A stretch of DNA of 64,000 bases from Pseudomonas kribbensis (GTDB lineage Bacteria; Pseudomonadota; Gammaproteobacteria; Pseudomonadales; Pseudomonadaceae). Numbering within the stretch: position 1 is the stretch's first letter; each line of letters starts with the position of its first letter. Of this stretch, positions 1-8,002 are shown piece by piece. The position numbers were made by a program, and so were the translations under genes. The notes under the pieces were generated by a model. The model worked only from the letters and a program-made list of their open reading frames with translations, was not told the DNA's origin and did no database searches. The stretch is from NCBI RefSeq assembly GCF_003352185.1, contig NZ_CP029608.1:4340001-4404000 (forward strand), read 5' to 3'.

Positions 1-235
1 CCATGCCGACACCGACCGGACGGTCCTGCAATAACGCAATGTTCAGATAGCGCTGCGGGTCGGCCAGCCAGGCGCTGATGTGTTCCGTCGATTGCTGACG
101 AATCCAGGCGTCTACGAGGTGTGGATCGTTACGATGATCGAGTGCGCAACCGACGCGAATCGAACGCTCGACGATGCGGCTGATGATGCCGGTATCGGCC
201 GCAGTGGCCGGACAAATGTAGATGGATGCATCCAT
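1..235 (-). CDS. GNAT-family N-acetyltransferase (partial, C-terminus outside window)
   Basis: An open frame reads leftward from an ATG at 235 to the window edge without a stop, giving the first 78 residues. It begins MDASIYICPATAADTGIISR, the usual opening of a GNAT acetyltransferase: a first beta strand, then an A-x-D-x-x-x-I helix. It ends in a hydrophobic strand (YLNIALLQDRPVGVGM) that fits beta 2-beta 3 before the acetyl-CoA loop. The pyrophosphate-binding loop and substrate residues lie beyond the edge, so the substrate cannot be guessed. The next gene on this strand (dsbS) ends about 100 bases upstream, so this gene may be read from its own promoter. Confidence 0.6.
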   Translation of the reverse strand, partial: MDASIYICPATAADTGIISRIVERSIRVGCALDHRNDPHLVDAWIRQQSTEHISAWLADPQRYLNIALLQDRPVGVGM

Positions 236-336
236 GGCGCTGTTTCCCTCAATCCATTGAGTCAAAGGCTGGGGCGACAATAGCGGCGCGCCCGGCGAAT
301 GACCAATGAAGAGAAGTTACATTTGATGTGCCCGAC

Positions 337-1662
337 TCAGACCGGTTGCAGCGGCATGGTCAGCTCGACCCGCAAGCCATCCGGGCGACTGTCGAAATGC
401 AGGGTGCAGGCACAGCGCTGGACAATCGCCTGGACAATCGCCAGCCCAAGCCCGCAGCCGGTGCTCTGGCCGTTGCGCCAGAAGCGTTGGGTCAGATGTT
501 GCAGATCGTCCGGCGCAATCCCCGGTCCATGATCGCGAACGACGAAGCGCACGCGGTTGCCGATGGTTTCCAGGCTCAGTTCCACGGCGCCTTCCGTCGG
601 GGTATGGCGCAGGGCGTTATCGAGCAGATTGCGCAAGGCCGCGATCGACAACACCGCTGGCATTTGCAGCGGTGCGCTGGACAGTTTTTCAGGCAGATGC
701 AGTTTGATCCGCTGCCGCTCGTCGCTGGCAGAGTCCTGAATCGCCAGTCTCGCCACTTGTTCGGCGCTGCACTGCACGCCGTCGTCGAACGACAGACTGC
801 CCTCGACCCGGGCCAGCAACAGCAATTGCTCGAGGGTTCGGTGCAGGCGGTCGGCGCCCTCCTCGGCCCGGGCCAGGGACTGATCGCGGGCGCTGCCGTC
901 GGTCATGCGCGCCACTTGCAGGTGGGTCTTGATCGCCGTCAGCGGACTGCGCAGTTCATGGGCGGCGTCACCGGTCAGGCGACGTTCGCGCTCGATGGTC
1001 TTGCCGATTCGCTGGAACAGCTGGTTCTGGGTTTCAAGCAGCGGTTTCAGTTCGCTGGGGAATGACTGCAACTGCAACGGCTCGAGGGAGTCGGCGTTGC
1101 GGCGCATCAAGGCTTCACGCAAGCGATTGAGCGGCGCCAGCCCCTGGCCGATCCCCAGCCATAACAGGCACAGGCAGCCAAGCAGCGCCACACCCACCGG
1201 CACCGAAGCCGCCAGCAGGATCGACATGTTCAAGGCTTCGCGTTCGATCACCCGGTCGGCGGTGGTAATGCGCACATCGCCCCGGGCCAGGGTGAACGTG
1301 CGCCAAGGTGCACCGTCGATCATCTGATCGTGGAAGCCCATTTTCTGAGCTTCCAGTGCCTGTTCCGGGTTGTTGTGGCTGCGGGCGAGGATCTCGCCAC
1401 GCAACGAGCTGACCTGGCAGGCCATGCCGCCGGGAATGTTCAGTTGCTCGGCGCTGAAGTGAGTGCCCTCGCCTTTGCTCGGTATCGCCGGCAATTGCTC
1501 CAGCAACCCGGCGACCATCCGCGCCGAGGCCACCAGTCGCTGGTCGAGGGAAAACATCATCTGGTTACGCAGGTCGCTGAGCATCCAGGCAGCCGCCAGG
1601 GCCCAGATCAGCGCGAATGCGGCGCCTAGGGTCAGGCTCAGGCGCAGGCGCAGACTCATCAC
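337..1662 (-). CDS. dsbS: Sensor histidine kinase DsbS
   Basis: Inner-membrane sensor kinase, 441 residues. TM1 is at about 8-28, followed by a periplasmic loop to about 147 and TM2 at 148-170. Then come a HAMP-like linker, HisKA with phospho-acceptor His235 in AAHELRSPLTAIKTH, and HATPase_c with the N box (NLLDNALRH), G1 (DHGPGIAP) and G2 (GCGLGLAIV). The order dsbS-dsbR divergent from dsbD-dsbE-dsbG matches Pseudomonas aeruginosa PA2480-PA2476. There DsbS is reported as a copper-responsive kinase/phosphatase that depends on Cys82; here the only periplasmic cysteine (GGMACQ) falls at residue 82 counted from the GTG. The start is GTG at 1662 or the adjacent ATG at 1659, overlapping the dsbR stop, so translation is probably coupled. 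The name rests on synteny and this cysteine. Confidence 0.85.
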   Translation of the reverse strand: MMSLRLRLSLTLGAAFALIWALAAAWMLSDLRNQMMFSLDQRLVASARMVAGLLEQLPAIPSKGEGTHFSAEQLNIPGGMACQVSSLRGEILARSHNNPEQALEAQKMGFHDQMIDGAPWRTFTLARGDVRITTADRVIEREALNMSILLAASVPVGVALLGCLCLLWLGIGQGLAPLNRLREALMRRNADSLEPLQLQSFPSELKPLLETQNQLFQRIGKTIERERRLTGDAAHELRSPLTAIKTHLQVARMTDGSARDQSLARAEEGADRLHRTLEQLLLLARVEGSLSFDDGVQCSAEQVARLAIQDSASDERQRIKLHLPEKLSSAPLQMPAVLSIAALRNLLDNALRHTPTEGAVELSLETIGNRVRFVVRDHGPGIAPDDLQHLTQRFWRNGQSTGCGLGLAIVQAIVQRCACTLHFDSRPDGLRVELTMPLQPV

Positions 1663-2339
1663 TTGTCAGGTTCTCCACCATCGGCCGGGCCCAGGCGATA
1701 ACCGAGACCACGCACGGTTTCGACGATGCCTTTGCCCAGTTTGCTGCGCAGGTGATGGATGTGCACGTTGAGGGCATTGCTCTCCAGTTCATCGCTGAAA
1801 CCGTAGACGCTGTCCTTCAATTGCTCGGTGGACAGCACCCGGCCACGGTTGTGCAGCAGGGCTTGCAGCAGGGATTGTTCGCGACGGGACAGATCCACCG
1901 AACGGCCGGCCAACGTGGTTTCACGGCTGCTCGGGTCGTAGGTCAGCGCGCCGTGCTCGATCAGGTTGACGCTGCGCCCGGCCACCCGGCGCAACAGGGT
2001 TTGCAGTCGGGCAAACAATTCACGCAGGTCGAACGGCTTGAGCAGGTAATCGTCGGCGCCGGACTGCAGGCCGTCGACCCGGTCGGTCACCGAGTCCCGC
2101 GCGGTGAGGATCAGTACGGGAATTTCCAGACCTTGCTGGCGCAGTTGCTGCAACAGTTTGAGGCCATCTTCGTCCGGCAGGCCGAGGTCGAGCACCATCA
2201 CGTCGAATTCGGCAACCTTGAGGATCGCCCGGGCCTTGGAGGCGGTGTTGACGTGTTCGACCGTCAAGCCCTGGGCCGTCAGCCCGGCGACGATGCCGCT
2301 GGCGATCAACTCATCGTCTTCGCAAACCAGTACGTGCAT
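1659..2339 (-). CDS. dsbR: OmpR-family response regulator DsbR
   Basis: Response regulator of 226 residues. The receiver domain (about 1-118) has the acidic pair in VCEDDE, phospho-acceptor Asp51 in VMVLDLGLPDEDG, and the conserved Thr (LTARD) and Lys (LLKPFD). A winged-helix OmpR/PhoB DNA-binding domain fills about 125-222, with LSRREQSLLQALL and the terminal VETVRGLGYRLG. The ATG at 2339 was chosen because it opens the receiver strand (MHVLVCEDD) and has GGGA just upstream; an in-frame extension to 2417 adds residues that look untranslated. The stop overlaps the dsbS start. In P. aeruginosa the orthologue activates dsbDEG, which here starts 154 bases away on the other strand. Confidence 0.88.
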   Translation of the reverse strand: MHVLVCEDDELIASGIVAGLTAQGLTVEHVNTASKARAILKVAEFDVMVLDLGLPDEDGLKLLQQLRQQGLEIPVLILTARDSVTDRVDGLQSGADDYLLKPFDLRELFARLQTLLRRVAGRSVNLIEHGALTYDPSSRETTLAGRSVDLSRREQSLLQALLHNRGRVLSTEQLKDSVYGFSDELESNALNVHIHHLRSKLGKGIVETVRGLGYRLGPADGGEPDK

Positions 2340-2425
2340 GGTGAGTCCCGTAGAAAAATGCCGATTAGGCGGTTGGCCGATTAAGCTGACATTATGCCCC
2401 GAACGCCACAGCGACAAGGGTGCCG

Positions 2426-2445
2426 CGGTTAATCATCGGTTAATC
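2426..2445. promoter_or_regulatory. Tandem direct repeat, candidate DsbR binding site
   Basis: CGGTTAATC occurs twice (2426-2434 and 2437-2445) with an 11-base period, the spacing expected for two OmpR-family protomers on one DNA face. It lies 48 bases before the dsbD start. A second direct repeat, GCCGATTA (2360-2367 and 2376-2383), is nearer dsbR. Assignment to DsbR is inferred from position only. Confidence 0.5.
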
Positions 2446-2492
2446 GCCGCCGCCCATTGTGCTCATCACTTGCACAGGGACAAGGCTCCTCC

Positions 2493-4226
2493 ATGCGTCA
2501 TATTTTTTTGTTGTTTGCACTGTTGATTTCGGGTCTGGCCCAGGCAGGGAACGACCCTTTTGCGACAAAACCGGAATTTCTCCCGGTCGACAAGGCCTTC
2601 GTGCTGACGTCCGAACGTCTGGATTCCGGCGAAACCCAACTGTTCTGGCAGATCACCGACGGTTACTACCTGTATCAGAAACGCCTGAAATTCGACGGAT
2701 TGGCGGCGGAGAACGCCCCGACTCTGCCCGAAGGCGAATCCCACAGCGACGAGTATTTCGGTGAGCAACAGGTCTATCGTCAGGGCCTCGAACTGAAGAT
2801 ACCGGCGACGGCCAAAGGCCAGATCAAGGTCAGTTATCAGGGATGCGCCGACGCCGGCCTGTGTTATCCGCCGCAGACCCGCGTGATCGATCTCGGTGGC
2901 AAAGCGGCCGCTGCAGCAACGGATGAGGCGCAGGATCAAGCGTTGGCCAGCGGTCTGCAACAACACTCGTTGGGCTGGAGTCTGCTGGTGTTCTTCGGTC
3001 TTGGCCTGCTGCTGGCCTTTGCACCGTGCTCGTTGCCGATGTTGCCGATTCTTGCCGGTATGGTGGTCGGCAGCGGTGCCACACCGCGTCGTGGTTTCGC
3101 GCTGGCCAGCAGCTATGTGGTTTGCATGGCGCTGGTGTATGCGGCAATGGGCGTGATCGCCGCGCTGCTGGGAGCGAACCTTCAGGCCTGGTTGCAAAAC
3201 CCGTGGCTGCTCGGAACGTTTGCGGCGGTGTTCGTGATTCTGGCACTACCGATGTTCGGCTTCTTTGAACTGCAATTGCCGGTGGCCGTACGTGATCGAC
3301 TGGAACACGCCTCGCGCAGTCGCAGCGGCGGCAGCCTGGTCGGCGCGGGTGTGCTGGGCGCGCTGTCCGGCCTGCTCGTCGGCCCATGCATGACTGCGCC
3401 ACTGGCCGGTGCCCTGCTCTACATCGCGCAAAGCGGCAACGCCCTGCACGGCGGCTTGATCCTGTTTGCACTGGGCATCGGTATCGGCATCCCGCTGTTG
3501 GTGCTGGTGACGGTCGGCAATCGTTTCCTGCCGAAACCCGGCGCGTGGATGAACCTGCTCAAGGGCGTGTTCGGCTTCCTGTTCCTGGGCACGGCGGTGT
3601 TGATGCTGCGCCCGGTGCTGGACTCTTCACTGTGGCTCGCACTGTGCGGTGCGCTGCTGCTGATTGCGGCCTACAGTGCGTGGAAACAGTCTGAAGGCTT
3701 CGGCCGGGTCGCCCAATTGTTCGGCGCCAGCTCGCTGTTGCTGGGACTGTGGGGCAGTTTGCTGGTGGTGGGTGCAGCGGGCGGTAGCGATGATCCGTTT
3801 CAGCCGTTGCAGGTGTATAGCGCCGGACGCACCGGCACTGCTGCACCGAACGGTCATGAAGCGTTCATTACGATCAAGGATCCAGCGGCCCTGCAACGCG
3901 AACTCGACACCGCCAAGGCTCAGGGTCAGTGGGTGTTGCTCGATTACTACGCCGACTGGTGCACGTCGTGCAAAGTCATGGAGAAAAAGGTGTTTGGCCA
4001 GGCGCGGGTGATGCAGGCCCTGAGCGATGTACGTCTGCTGCGACTCGACGTCACCGATGAAAACGCCGCCAGCCGCGAGCTGCTCGGCCGCTACAAGGTG
4101 CCAGGGCCACCGAGTTTTGTGTGGATCGGCACCGACGGTGAAGAGCGCCGCAGCCAGCGCATCACCGGCGAGGTCGATGCCGACACCTTCCTGCAACGCT
4201 GGACCACCACCCGAGATGCCCGTTAA
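2493..4226 (+). CDS. dsbD: Thiol:disulfide interchange protein DsbD
   Basis: Transmembrane electron carrier of 577 residues that moves reducing power from cytoplasmic thioredoxin to periplasmic partners. A signal peptide ends near ALA/AQA-GN (about residue 19). The periplasmic alpha domain carries Cys118 and Cys124 (GCADAGLCYPP). About eight membrane segments follow, with Cys179 (FAPCSLP) and Cys299 (VGPCMTAP). The C-terminal thioredoxin-like domain has Cys490/Cys493 (ADWCTSCK). All three redox pairs of DsbD are therefore present. The ATG at 2493 starts the signal peptide; an upstream in-frame start would add 12 non-signal residues. The stop overlaps the dsbE start by one base (TAATG). This is the second-type DsbD linked to dsbE and dsbG, so its partner is probably DsbG. 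Confidence 0.93.
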   Translation: MRHIFLLFALLISGLAQAGNDPFATKPEFLPVDKAFVLTSERLDSGETQLFWQITDGYYLYQKRLKFDGLAAENAPTLPEGESHSDEYFGEQQVYRQGLELKIPATAKGQIKVSYQGCADAGLCYPPQTRVIDLGGKAAAAATDEAQDQALASGLQQHSLGWSLLVFFGLGLLLAFAPCSLPMLPILAGMVVGSGATPRRGFALASSYVVCMALVYAAMGVIAALLGANLQAWLQNPWLLGTFAAVFVILALPMFGFFELQLPVAVRDRLEHASRSRSGGSLVGAGVLGALSGLLVGPCMTAPLAGALLYIAQSGNALHGGLILFALGIGIGIPLLVLVTVGNRFLPKPGAWMNLLKGVFGFLFLGTAVLMLRPVLDSSLWLALCGALLLIAAYSAWKQSEGFGRVAQLFGASSLLLGLWGSLLVVGAAGGSDDPFQPLQVYSAGRTGTAAPNGHEAFITIKDPAALQRELDTAKAQGQWVLLDYYADWCTSCKVMEKKVFGQARVMQALSDVRLLRLDVTDENAASRELLGRYKVPGPPSFVWIGTDGEERRSQRITGEVDADTFLQRWTTTRDAR

Positions 4227-5101
4227 TGCTGACCTTCACCCTCGGCACCTTTGCCATTGCGCTCAACCACCTGCTGCTGATCAGCGCCCTGGCGCTGGCG
4301 ACCTTCGTCGGCTGGCGGGTGGCCAAGCGCGGTGGCGATAACCCCGAGTCGGCACTGTTCAGCCTGTTCCTGCTGGGCATGCTCGCGGCACGCATCGCCT
4401 TCGTCGCCGTGTACTGGGGTCACTATCGCAACGATCCGTGGCAGATCATCGACCTGCGCGATGGCGGCTTTCTCGCCTGGCCGGGGGTGATCGTGCTGGT
4501 GCTGGCGGCGCTGTATCGCGGCTGGCGCCGGCCGGGTTTGCGTCGACCGCTGGGTTTTGGCGTGATCAGCGGTGTGGCGTTCTGGGTGCTGGCGACCCTG
4601 TCGCTGAACATCTATGAACAAGGCACGCGCCTGCCGGATATCACCCTGCGCAACGCCGCCGGTGAAACCGTGAAACTCGCCGACTATCAGGGCGGCCCGC
4701 TGGTGATCAACCTGTGGGCCACCTGGTGCCCGCCATGTCGCCGGGAAATGCCCGTATTGGAAAACGCCCAGCAGCAACGCCCGGACCTGACGTTCCTGTT
4801 CGTCAACCAGGCCGAAAGCATGCAAAGCGTCGCCACTTTTCTCGAAACCCAGGGCCTGAGCCTGAACAATGTACTGTTCGACCGCAGCGGGCATCTGGGT
4901 CAGGCCGTGGGTTCCATGGCATTGCCGACTACGCTGTTCTATAGCCCTGACGGCCAATTGCTGACCAGCCATCTGGGCGAGTTGTCGAACGCCAGTCTGG
5001 CCCGGGCCCTGGAAAACTTCGACATCCCGAATCCGACTACGAACGCCGCACCGGCCACCTCTGCAAGGAAACTGCCATGCCCCGCCTCCGCTACCTGCTG
5101 A
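4226..5101 (+). CDS. dsbE: TlpA-family membrane-anchored thioredoxin (DsbE-like)
   Basis: Protein of 291 residues. The N-terminal half (about 1-130) holds four membrane helices resembling a shortened prolipoprotein diacylglyceryl transferase fold. The C-terminal TlpA/ResA thioredoxin domain starts near 134, with active site Cys168-Pro-Pro-Cys171 in NLWATWCPPCRRE and a cis-Pro loop (MALPTTLFY). It is probably kept reduced by the DsbD encoded just upstream and reduces envelope proteins. The start codon overlaps the dsbD stop and the 3' end overlaps dsbG by 25 bases, so the three genes form a tight operon. Whether the membrane part has any enzymatic role is unknown; I see no Lgt catalytic motif. 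Confidence 0.85.
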   Translation: MLTFTLGTFAIALNHLLLISALALATFVGWRVAKRGGDNPESALFSLFLLGMLAARIAFVAVYWGHYRNDPWQIIDLRDGGFLAWPGVIVLVLAALYRGWRRPGLRRPLGFGVISGVAFWVLATLSLNIYEQGTRLPDITLRNAAGETVKLADYQGGPLVINLWATWCPPCRREMPVLENAQQQRPDLTFLFVNQAESMQSVATFLETQGLSLNNVLFDRSGHLGQAVGSMALPTTLFYSPDGQLLTSHLGELSNASLARALENFDIPNPTTNAAPATSARKLPCPASATC

Positions 5102-5847
5102 CGCTGTCTCTGGGCGCCGCCCTGCTGCACTTGCCGTCGGTGCAGGCCGCTGAAGAATTGCCTGAAGCGATCAAGAAAATCGAAGCCAAGGGCGCGAAAA
5201 TCGTCGGCCAGTTCGACGCCCCCGACGGACTGCGCGGTTACGCCGCGCAATACCAGAACCGTGGCATGGCCCTGTACCTGACGCCGGACGGCAAGCATGT
5301 GTTGCTGGGCAACCTGTACGACGCCGACGGCAACGACCTGAGCAGCGCGCCGCTGCAAAAACTGGTGTACGCACCGATGGCCAAGGAAGTCTGGGCCAAG
5401 TTCGAGGCGAGCAACTGGATTCAGGACGGCAAAAAGGACGCACCGCGTACTGTGTACCTGTTCAGCGACCCGAACTGCCAGTACTGCAACATGTTCTGGG
5501 AACAGGCCCGCCCCTGGGTCAAGGCCGGCAAGGTGCAGTTGCGGCACATCATGGTCGGCATCATCCGCGAAGACAGCCCGGCCAAATCCGCTGCGCTGCT
5601 GGCGGCCAAGGACCCGGCCAAGGCCCTGGACGATCACGAGAAAGCCGGCAAGTCCAGCACGCTCAAGGCCATGAAGGATATTCCGGCCGCCGTGCAGACC
5701 AAACTCGCAGCGAACATGCAGTTGATGGAAGACCTGGAATTGCAGGCCACCCCGGCGATCTTCTACATGGACGACAAGGGTGAGCTGCAACAACAGCAAG
5801 GCGCGCCGACGCCGGACAAACTGGCGAAGATTCTCGGGCCGATGTAA
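5077..5847 (+). CDS. dsbG: Periplasmic disulfide isomerase DsbG
   Basis: Protein of 256 residues with a signal peptide (cleavage near VQA-AE, residue 24). An N-terminal dimerisation domain is followed by a DsbC/DsbG thioredoxin domain with active site Cys134-Gln-Tyr-Cys137 (SDPNCQYCNMFW) and a cis-Pro loop (QATPAIFY). It should reshuffle wrong disulfides or reduce sulfenylated cysteines in the periplasm. The ATG at 5077 is preceded by AAGGAA. It overlaps the end of dsbE by 25 bases and is the last gene of the operon; an inverted repeat lies 9 bases after its stop. Confidence 0.92.
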   Translation: MPRLRYLLTLSLGAALLHLPSVQAAEELPEAIKKIEAKGAKIVGQFDAPDGLRGYAAQYQNRGMALYLTPDGKHVLLGNLYDADGNDLSSAPLQKLVYAPMAKEVWAKFEASNWIQDGKKDAPRTVYLFSDPNCQYCNMFWEQARPWVKAGKVQLRHIMVGIIREDSPAKSAALLAAKDPAKALDDHEKAGKSSTLKAMKDIPAAVQTKLAANMQLMEDLELQATPAIFYMDDKGELQQQQGAPTPDKLAKILGPM

Positions 5848-5855
5848 CGATTGGC

Positions 5856-5879
5856 GGCTCCGGCAAACACGCCGGAGCC
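5856..5879. terminator. Hairpin between convergent dsbG and the 5881-6918 gene
   Basis: GGCTCCGGC and GCCGGAGCC are perfect 9-base arms around AAACAC. No clear T tract follows on either side, so it may be a weak or bidirectional terminator serving both converging genes. Confidence 0.55.
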
Positions 5880-5880
5880 A

Positions 5881-6918
5881 TCACCACTCACGCGGCTGAC
5901 ACCGGTCCAGGATGTCGTCCAGCTCAGCTGTCGCTTCGCGCTCGAGCAAAAACTGCGTCACCTCTTGCGACCACTCCGTGTCCGATACAATGCCGGCCCA
6001 GGCATGGGTTTTTGCCGAATGACAGGGACGATCATCGAAGTTGTTGATCAGCGCCTGGTTCAAGGTTTGTACATCAAATTCCGGATTCCTTTCGCTTTGC
6101 AGCATCAGGGAATTGAACACCCGCTGTTGAGTGTCGGGATTGGGTGTGAGGGGGTAGGTTTCAGTTGAACTCAAAACGATAAACGTCGGTTTGTCGCTTT
6201 CAGCCAGCGCGGCCTGCAATCGATAGTGACCGTCGATAATCACGTAAGAACACAACGCGCCGACATACCACAGCAAGACAGGAGGCAGGCTGTCCTCTCT
6301 CGCCTTCTTGCGCCACCACTTCATACGCCCTGCATATGGATCGACCGTGTGCAGACCGATCAGATTACCCAAATCCCAGTCGAGCCACTCCACCGGTCGT
6401 GGCTGAAGATTGTCGAGAATGCCGTCACCACGAGCTGACCATCTCGGTAAATGACTTGTCATCTCTTGCTCAGTCGTGAAATACCAGTTGCTCAGACCGT
6501 CGCCAGGTTGTTTTCGCACGGCCACAGGCATCATGGGCCGAGCCACCCAGTGTCCGGGATAAAGAAAGCCCGTCTGATGCTCCATCAATTGGTTGATGAA
6601 GTACCGGCTCCAGGCTTTCATTCGCTGCCCGGCGGGCAAATGACGGTGATGTTCGACTTGCGCCGAGTCGATGGCCGGAACGAGTGGCGACTCCCATTGC
6701 TTCGGCAACGGGTTGCGTACCAGCCAGGCACCGTAATACGAAGTCGCTATCGTTCCCCAAAGCAAAGGGGTCTCGTTGAACATCAGTTTCAGGCGAGCAT
6801 TGTTGCCCGTCCGCAGATGCAGTTGTGGTTTGCCCTGAGGGGGGCCGCTGATCTCGATGCTCAACCCACCCCATTGTCCTTGCAGATCTTCAAGATCGCG
6901 CCAGAAGAATTGCTTCAC
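5881..6918 (-). CDS. Hypothetical protein with a ParB/Srx-like motif
   Basis: Protein of 345 residues, starting with GTG at 6918 and AAGGGA upstream. I do not recognise the family. There is no signal peptide, membrane segment or cysteine cluster, so it is probably cytosolic. Residues about 175-250 run as a strand/turn series (LDWDLGNLIGLHTVDPYAGR ... LPPVLLWYV ... YVIIDGHYRLQAALAE). The IIDGHYRLQAA signature resembles the D-G-H-x-R-x-x-A core of ParB/Srx nucleotide-binding domains. The C-terminal 80 residues are polar and helical. It follows the alpha/beta hydrolase by 31 bases on the same strand and may be co-transcribed with it. Its codon use looks less GC-biased by eye than its neighbours, a possible sign of transfer. 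Confidence 0.6.
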   Translation of the reverse strand: MKQFFWRDLEDLQGQWGGLSIEISGPPQGKPQLHLRTGNNARLKLMFNETPLLWGTIATSYYGAWLVRNPLPKQWESPLVPAIDSAQVEHHRHLPAGQRMKAWSRYFINQLMEHQTGFLYPGHWVARPMMPVAVRKQPGDGLSNWYFTTEQEMTSHLPRWSARGDGILDNLQPRPVEWLDWDLGNLIGLHTVDPYAGRMKWWRKKAREDSLPPVLLWYVGALCSYVIIDGHYRLQAALAESDKPTFIVLSSTETYPLTPNPDTQQRVFNSLMLQSERNPEFDVQTLNQALINNFDDRPCHSAKTHAWAGIVSDTEWSQEVTQFLLEREATAELDDILDRCQPREW

Positions 6919-6949
6919 GCCAGTCCCTTAAATGAAATTCCATGCGCAA

Positions 6950-7774
6950 TTACAGCGTATTTCGATTGCACTCACTCAAAAAACTGAACAACACCTCCGT
7001 CACGAACTCCGGATTCTCCAGATTGGAGATATGCCCCGCCTCCGGCACCAGCACACACGGGCAGCCAATCAACTCAGCCATTTCCCGTGCTTCCGACGGC
7101 GGGCGTGGTTTGTCCTGATCGCCGCAAACCACCAGCGTGGTAGCCGCATTCAATTCGCCCAGACGCGGCAACAGATCATCACGGCCAAAGGTGATGCGCC
7201 CCATCGGCACGATGCTCTCGCGCAGGCGTTCAGCTGAATAGCCGGCCAGTTTTGCGCGGAAATCCTGATACAGCGCCGAATCCCGGTCGATGCCCGGACG
7301 GAAGAAGATCGGCACCACGATATCGAGCAGTTGCTCGGAGATGCCGCCGCTTTCCTCGATCTGTTTGAACAGCGAGAAGTAATACTGGCGGGTCGGCTCC
7401 GGCTCTACACCGACATAGGTGTCCATCAGCACCAGACCGTTGAGCCGCTGCGGTGCCGACAACGCGAGACGCACACCCCACATGCCGCCGACCGACAGCC
7501 CGACCAGCGTTACCCGGTCGATCTCCAGATGGTCGAGCAAGGCAAGTGCCTGGCGTGCAATGTCATCCAGCGATGTGGTGCCTTCAGGCAAACGCCCGGA
7601 TTCACCATGGCCCCACAGATCCAGCGCAATCACCCGATAGTGCGGCGACAACGCGGCAATCTGCGGTGCCCACATGGCTTGGTCCCACAGGTAGCTGCCG
7701 GCCAGCAGCACCGCCGGGCCTGTGCCTTGATCAATGTAGTGAAGCGCTTGTCCGTCAACCTCGAAGAAAGCCAT
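6950..7774 (-). CDS. Alpha/beta hydrolase downstream of pvdL
   Basis: Protein of 274 residues with the full alpha/beta hydrolase core: oxyanion region (AVLLAGSYLWDQAMW), LDLWGHGESG loop, nucleophile Ser94 in VGLSVGGMWG, acidic residue in CGDQDKPRP, and catalytic His in PEAGHISNLENP. The ATG at 7774 is preceded by AGGTGA; a longer frame to 7996 would run through a terminator and repeats. It lies beyond the pvdL terminator on the same strand. The substrate is unknown. It resembles small-ester/lactone hydrolases more than a type II thioesterase, so a role in pyoverdine synthesis is only suggested by position. Confidence 0.82.
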   Translation of the reverse strand: MAFFEVDGQALHYIDQGTGPAVLLAGSYLWDQAMWAPQIAALSPHYRVIALDLWGHGESGRLPEGTTSLDDIARQALALLDHLEIDRVTLVGLSVGGMWGVRLALSAPQRLNGLVLMDTYVGVEPEPTRQYYFSLFKQIEESGGISEQLLDIVVPIFFRPGIDRDSALYQDFRAKLAGYSAERLRESIVPMGRITFGRDDLLPRLGELNAATTLVVCGDQDKPRPPSEAREMAELIGCPCVLVPEAGHISNLENPEFVTEVLFSFLSECNRNTL

Positions 7775-7791
7775 CGATTCACCTGCACGGT

Positions 7792-7827
7792 AAAAAAGAG
7801 AACCGGCAGACTGAGCTGCCGGTTCTC
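7792..7827 (-). terminator. Intrinsic terminator after pvdL
   Basis: On the minus strand, 12-base arms (GAGAACCGGCAG / CTGCCGGTTCTC) with a 6-base loop are followed by six T. The hairpin ends only about 18 bases before the hydrolase start, so it could also act as an attenuator for that gene. Confidence 0.8.
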
Positions 7828-7889
7828 GATCGTCAACCCTGGAAATGTACGCGAATGTACAGGTTGAATTGTGTTGAACGAACTGACGC

Positions 7890-7988
7890 CATCGCTGGCA
7901 AACCAGCTCCCACAGGGTTTGCAGCGTGCAAATATCAAGTGTCCGCCGCAGGACCTGTGGGAGCTGGCTTGCCAGCGATGAGGCCAGC
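7890..7988. repeat. REPIN: two REP copies in inverted orientation
   Basis: One copy (7890-7917) reads CATCGCTGGCAAACCAGCTC and continues to CCCACAGGG. The other (7954-7988) is its near reverse complement, starting CCTGTGGGAGCTGGCTTGCC. Each copy holds its own small hairpin. This is the short mobile palindrome family common between genes in fluorescent pseudomonads. It sits between the pvdL stop and its terminator. Confidence 0.85.
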
Positions 7989-8002
7989 ACAGGCACTAAA
8001 GA

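Noticed and set aside
2337..2417. Upstream extension of DsbR to 2417
   Set aside because: Adds 26 residues before the first receiver strand, without an RBS; the inner ATG is far better.
7890..7988. Inverted REP pair as a CRISPR or attachment site
   Set aside because: Only two copies, in inverted order, with the GCTGGC/GCCAGC hairpins of REP elements; no spacers.
6950..7996. Longer hydrolase frame starting at 7996
   Set aside because: The extra 74 codons run through the REPIN and the pvdL terminator; the ATG at 7774 has a good RBS and opens the fold.
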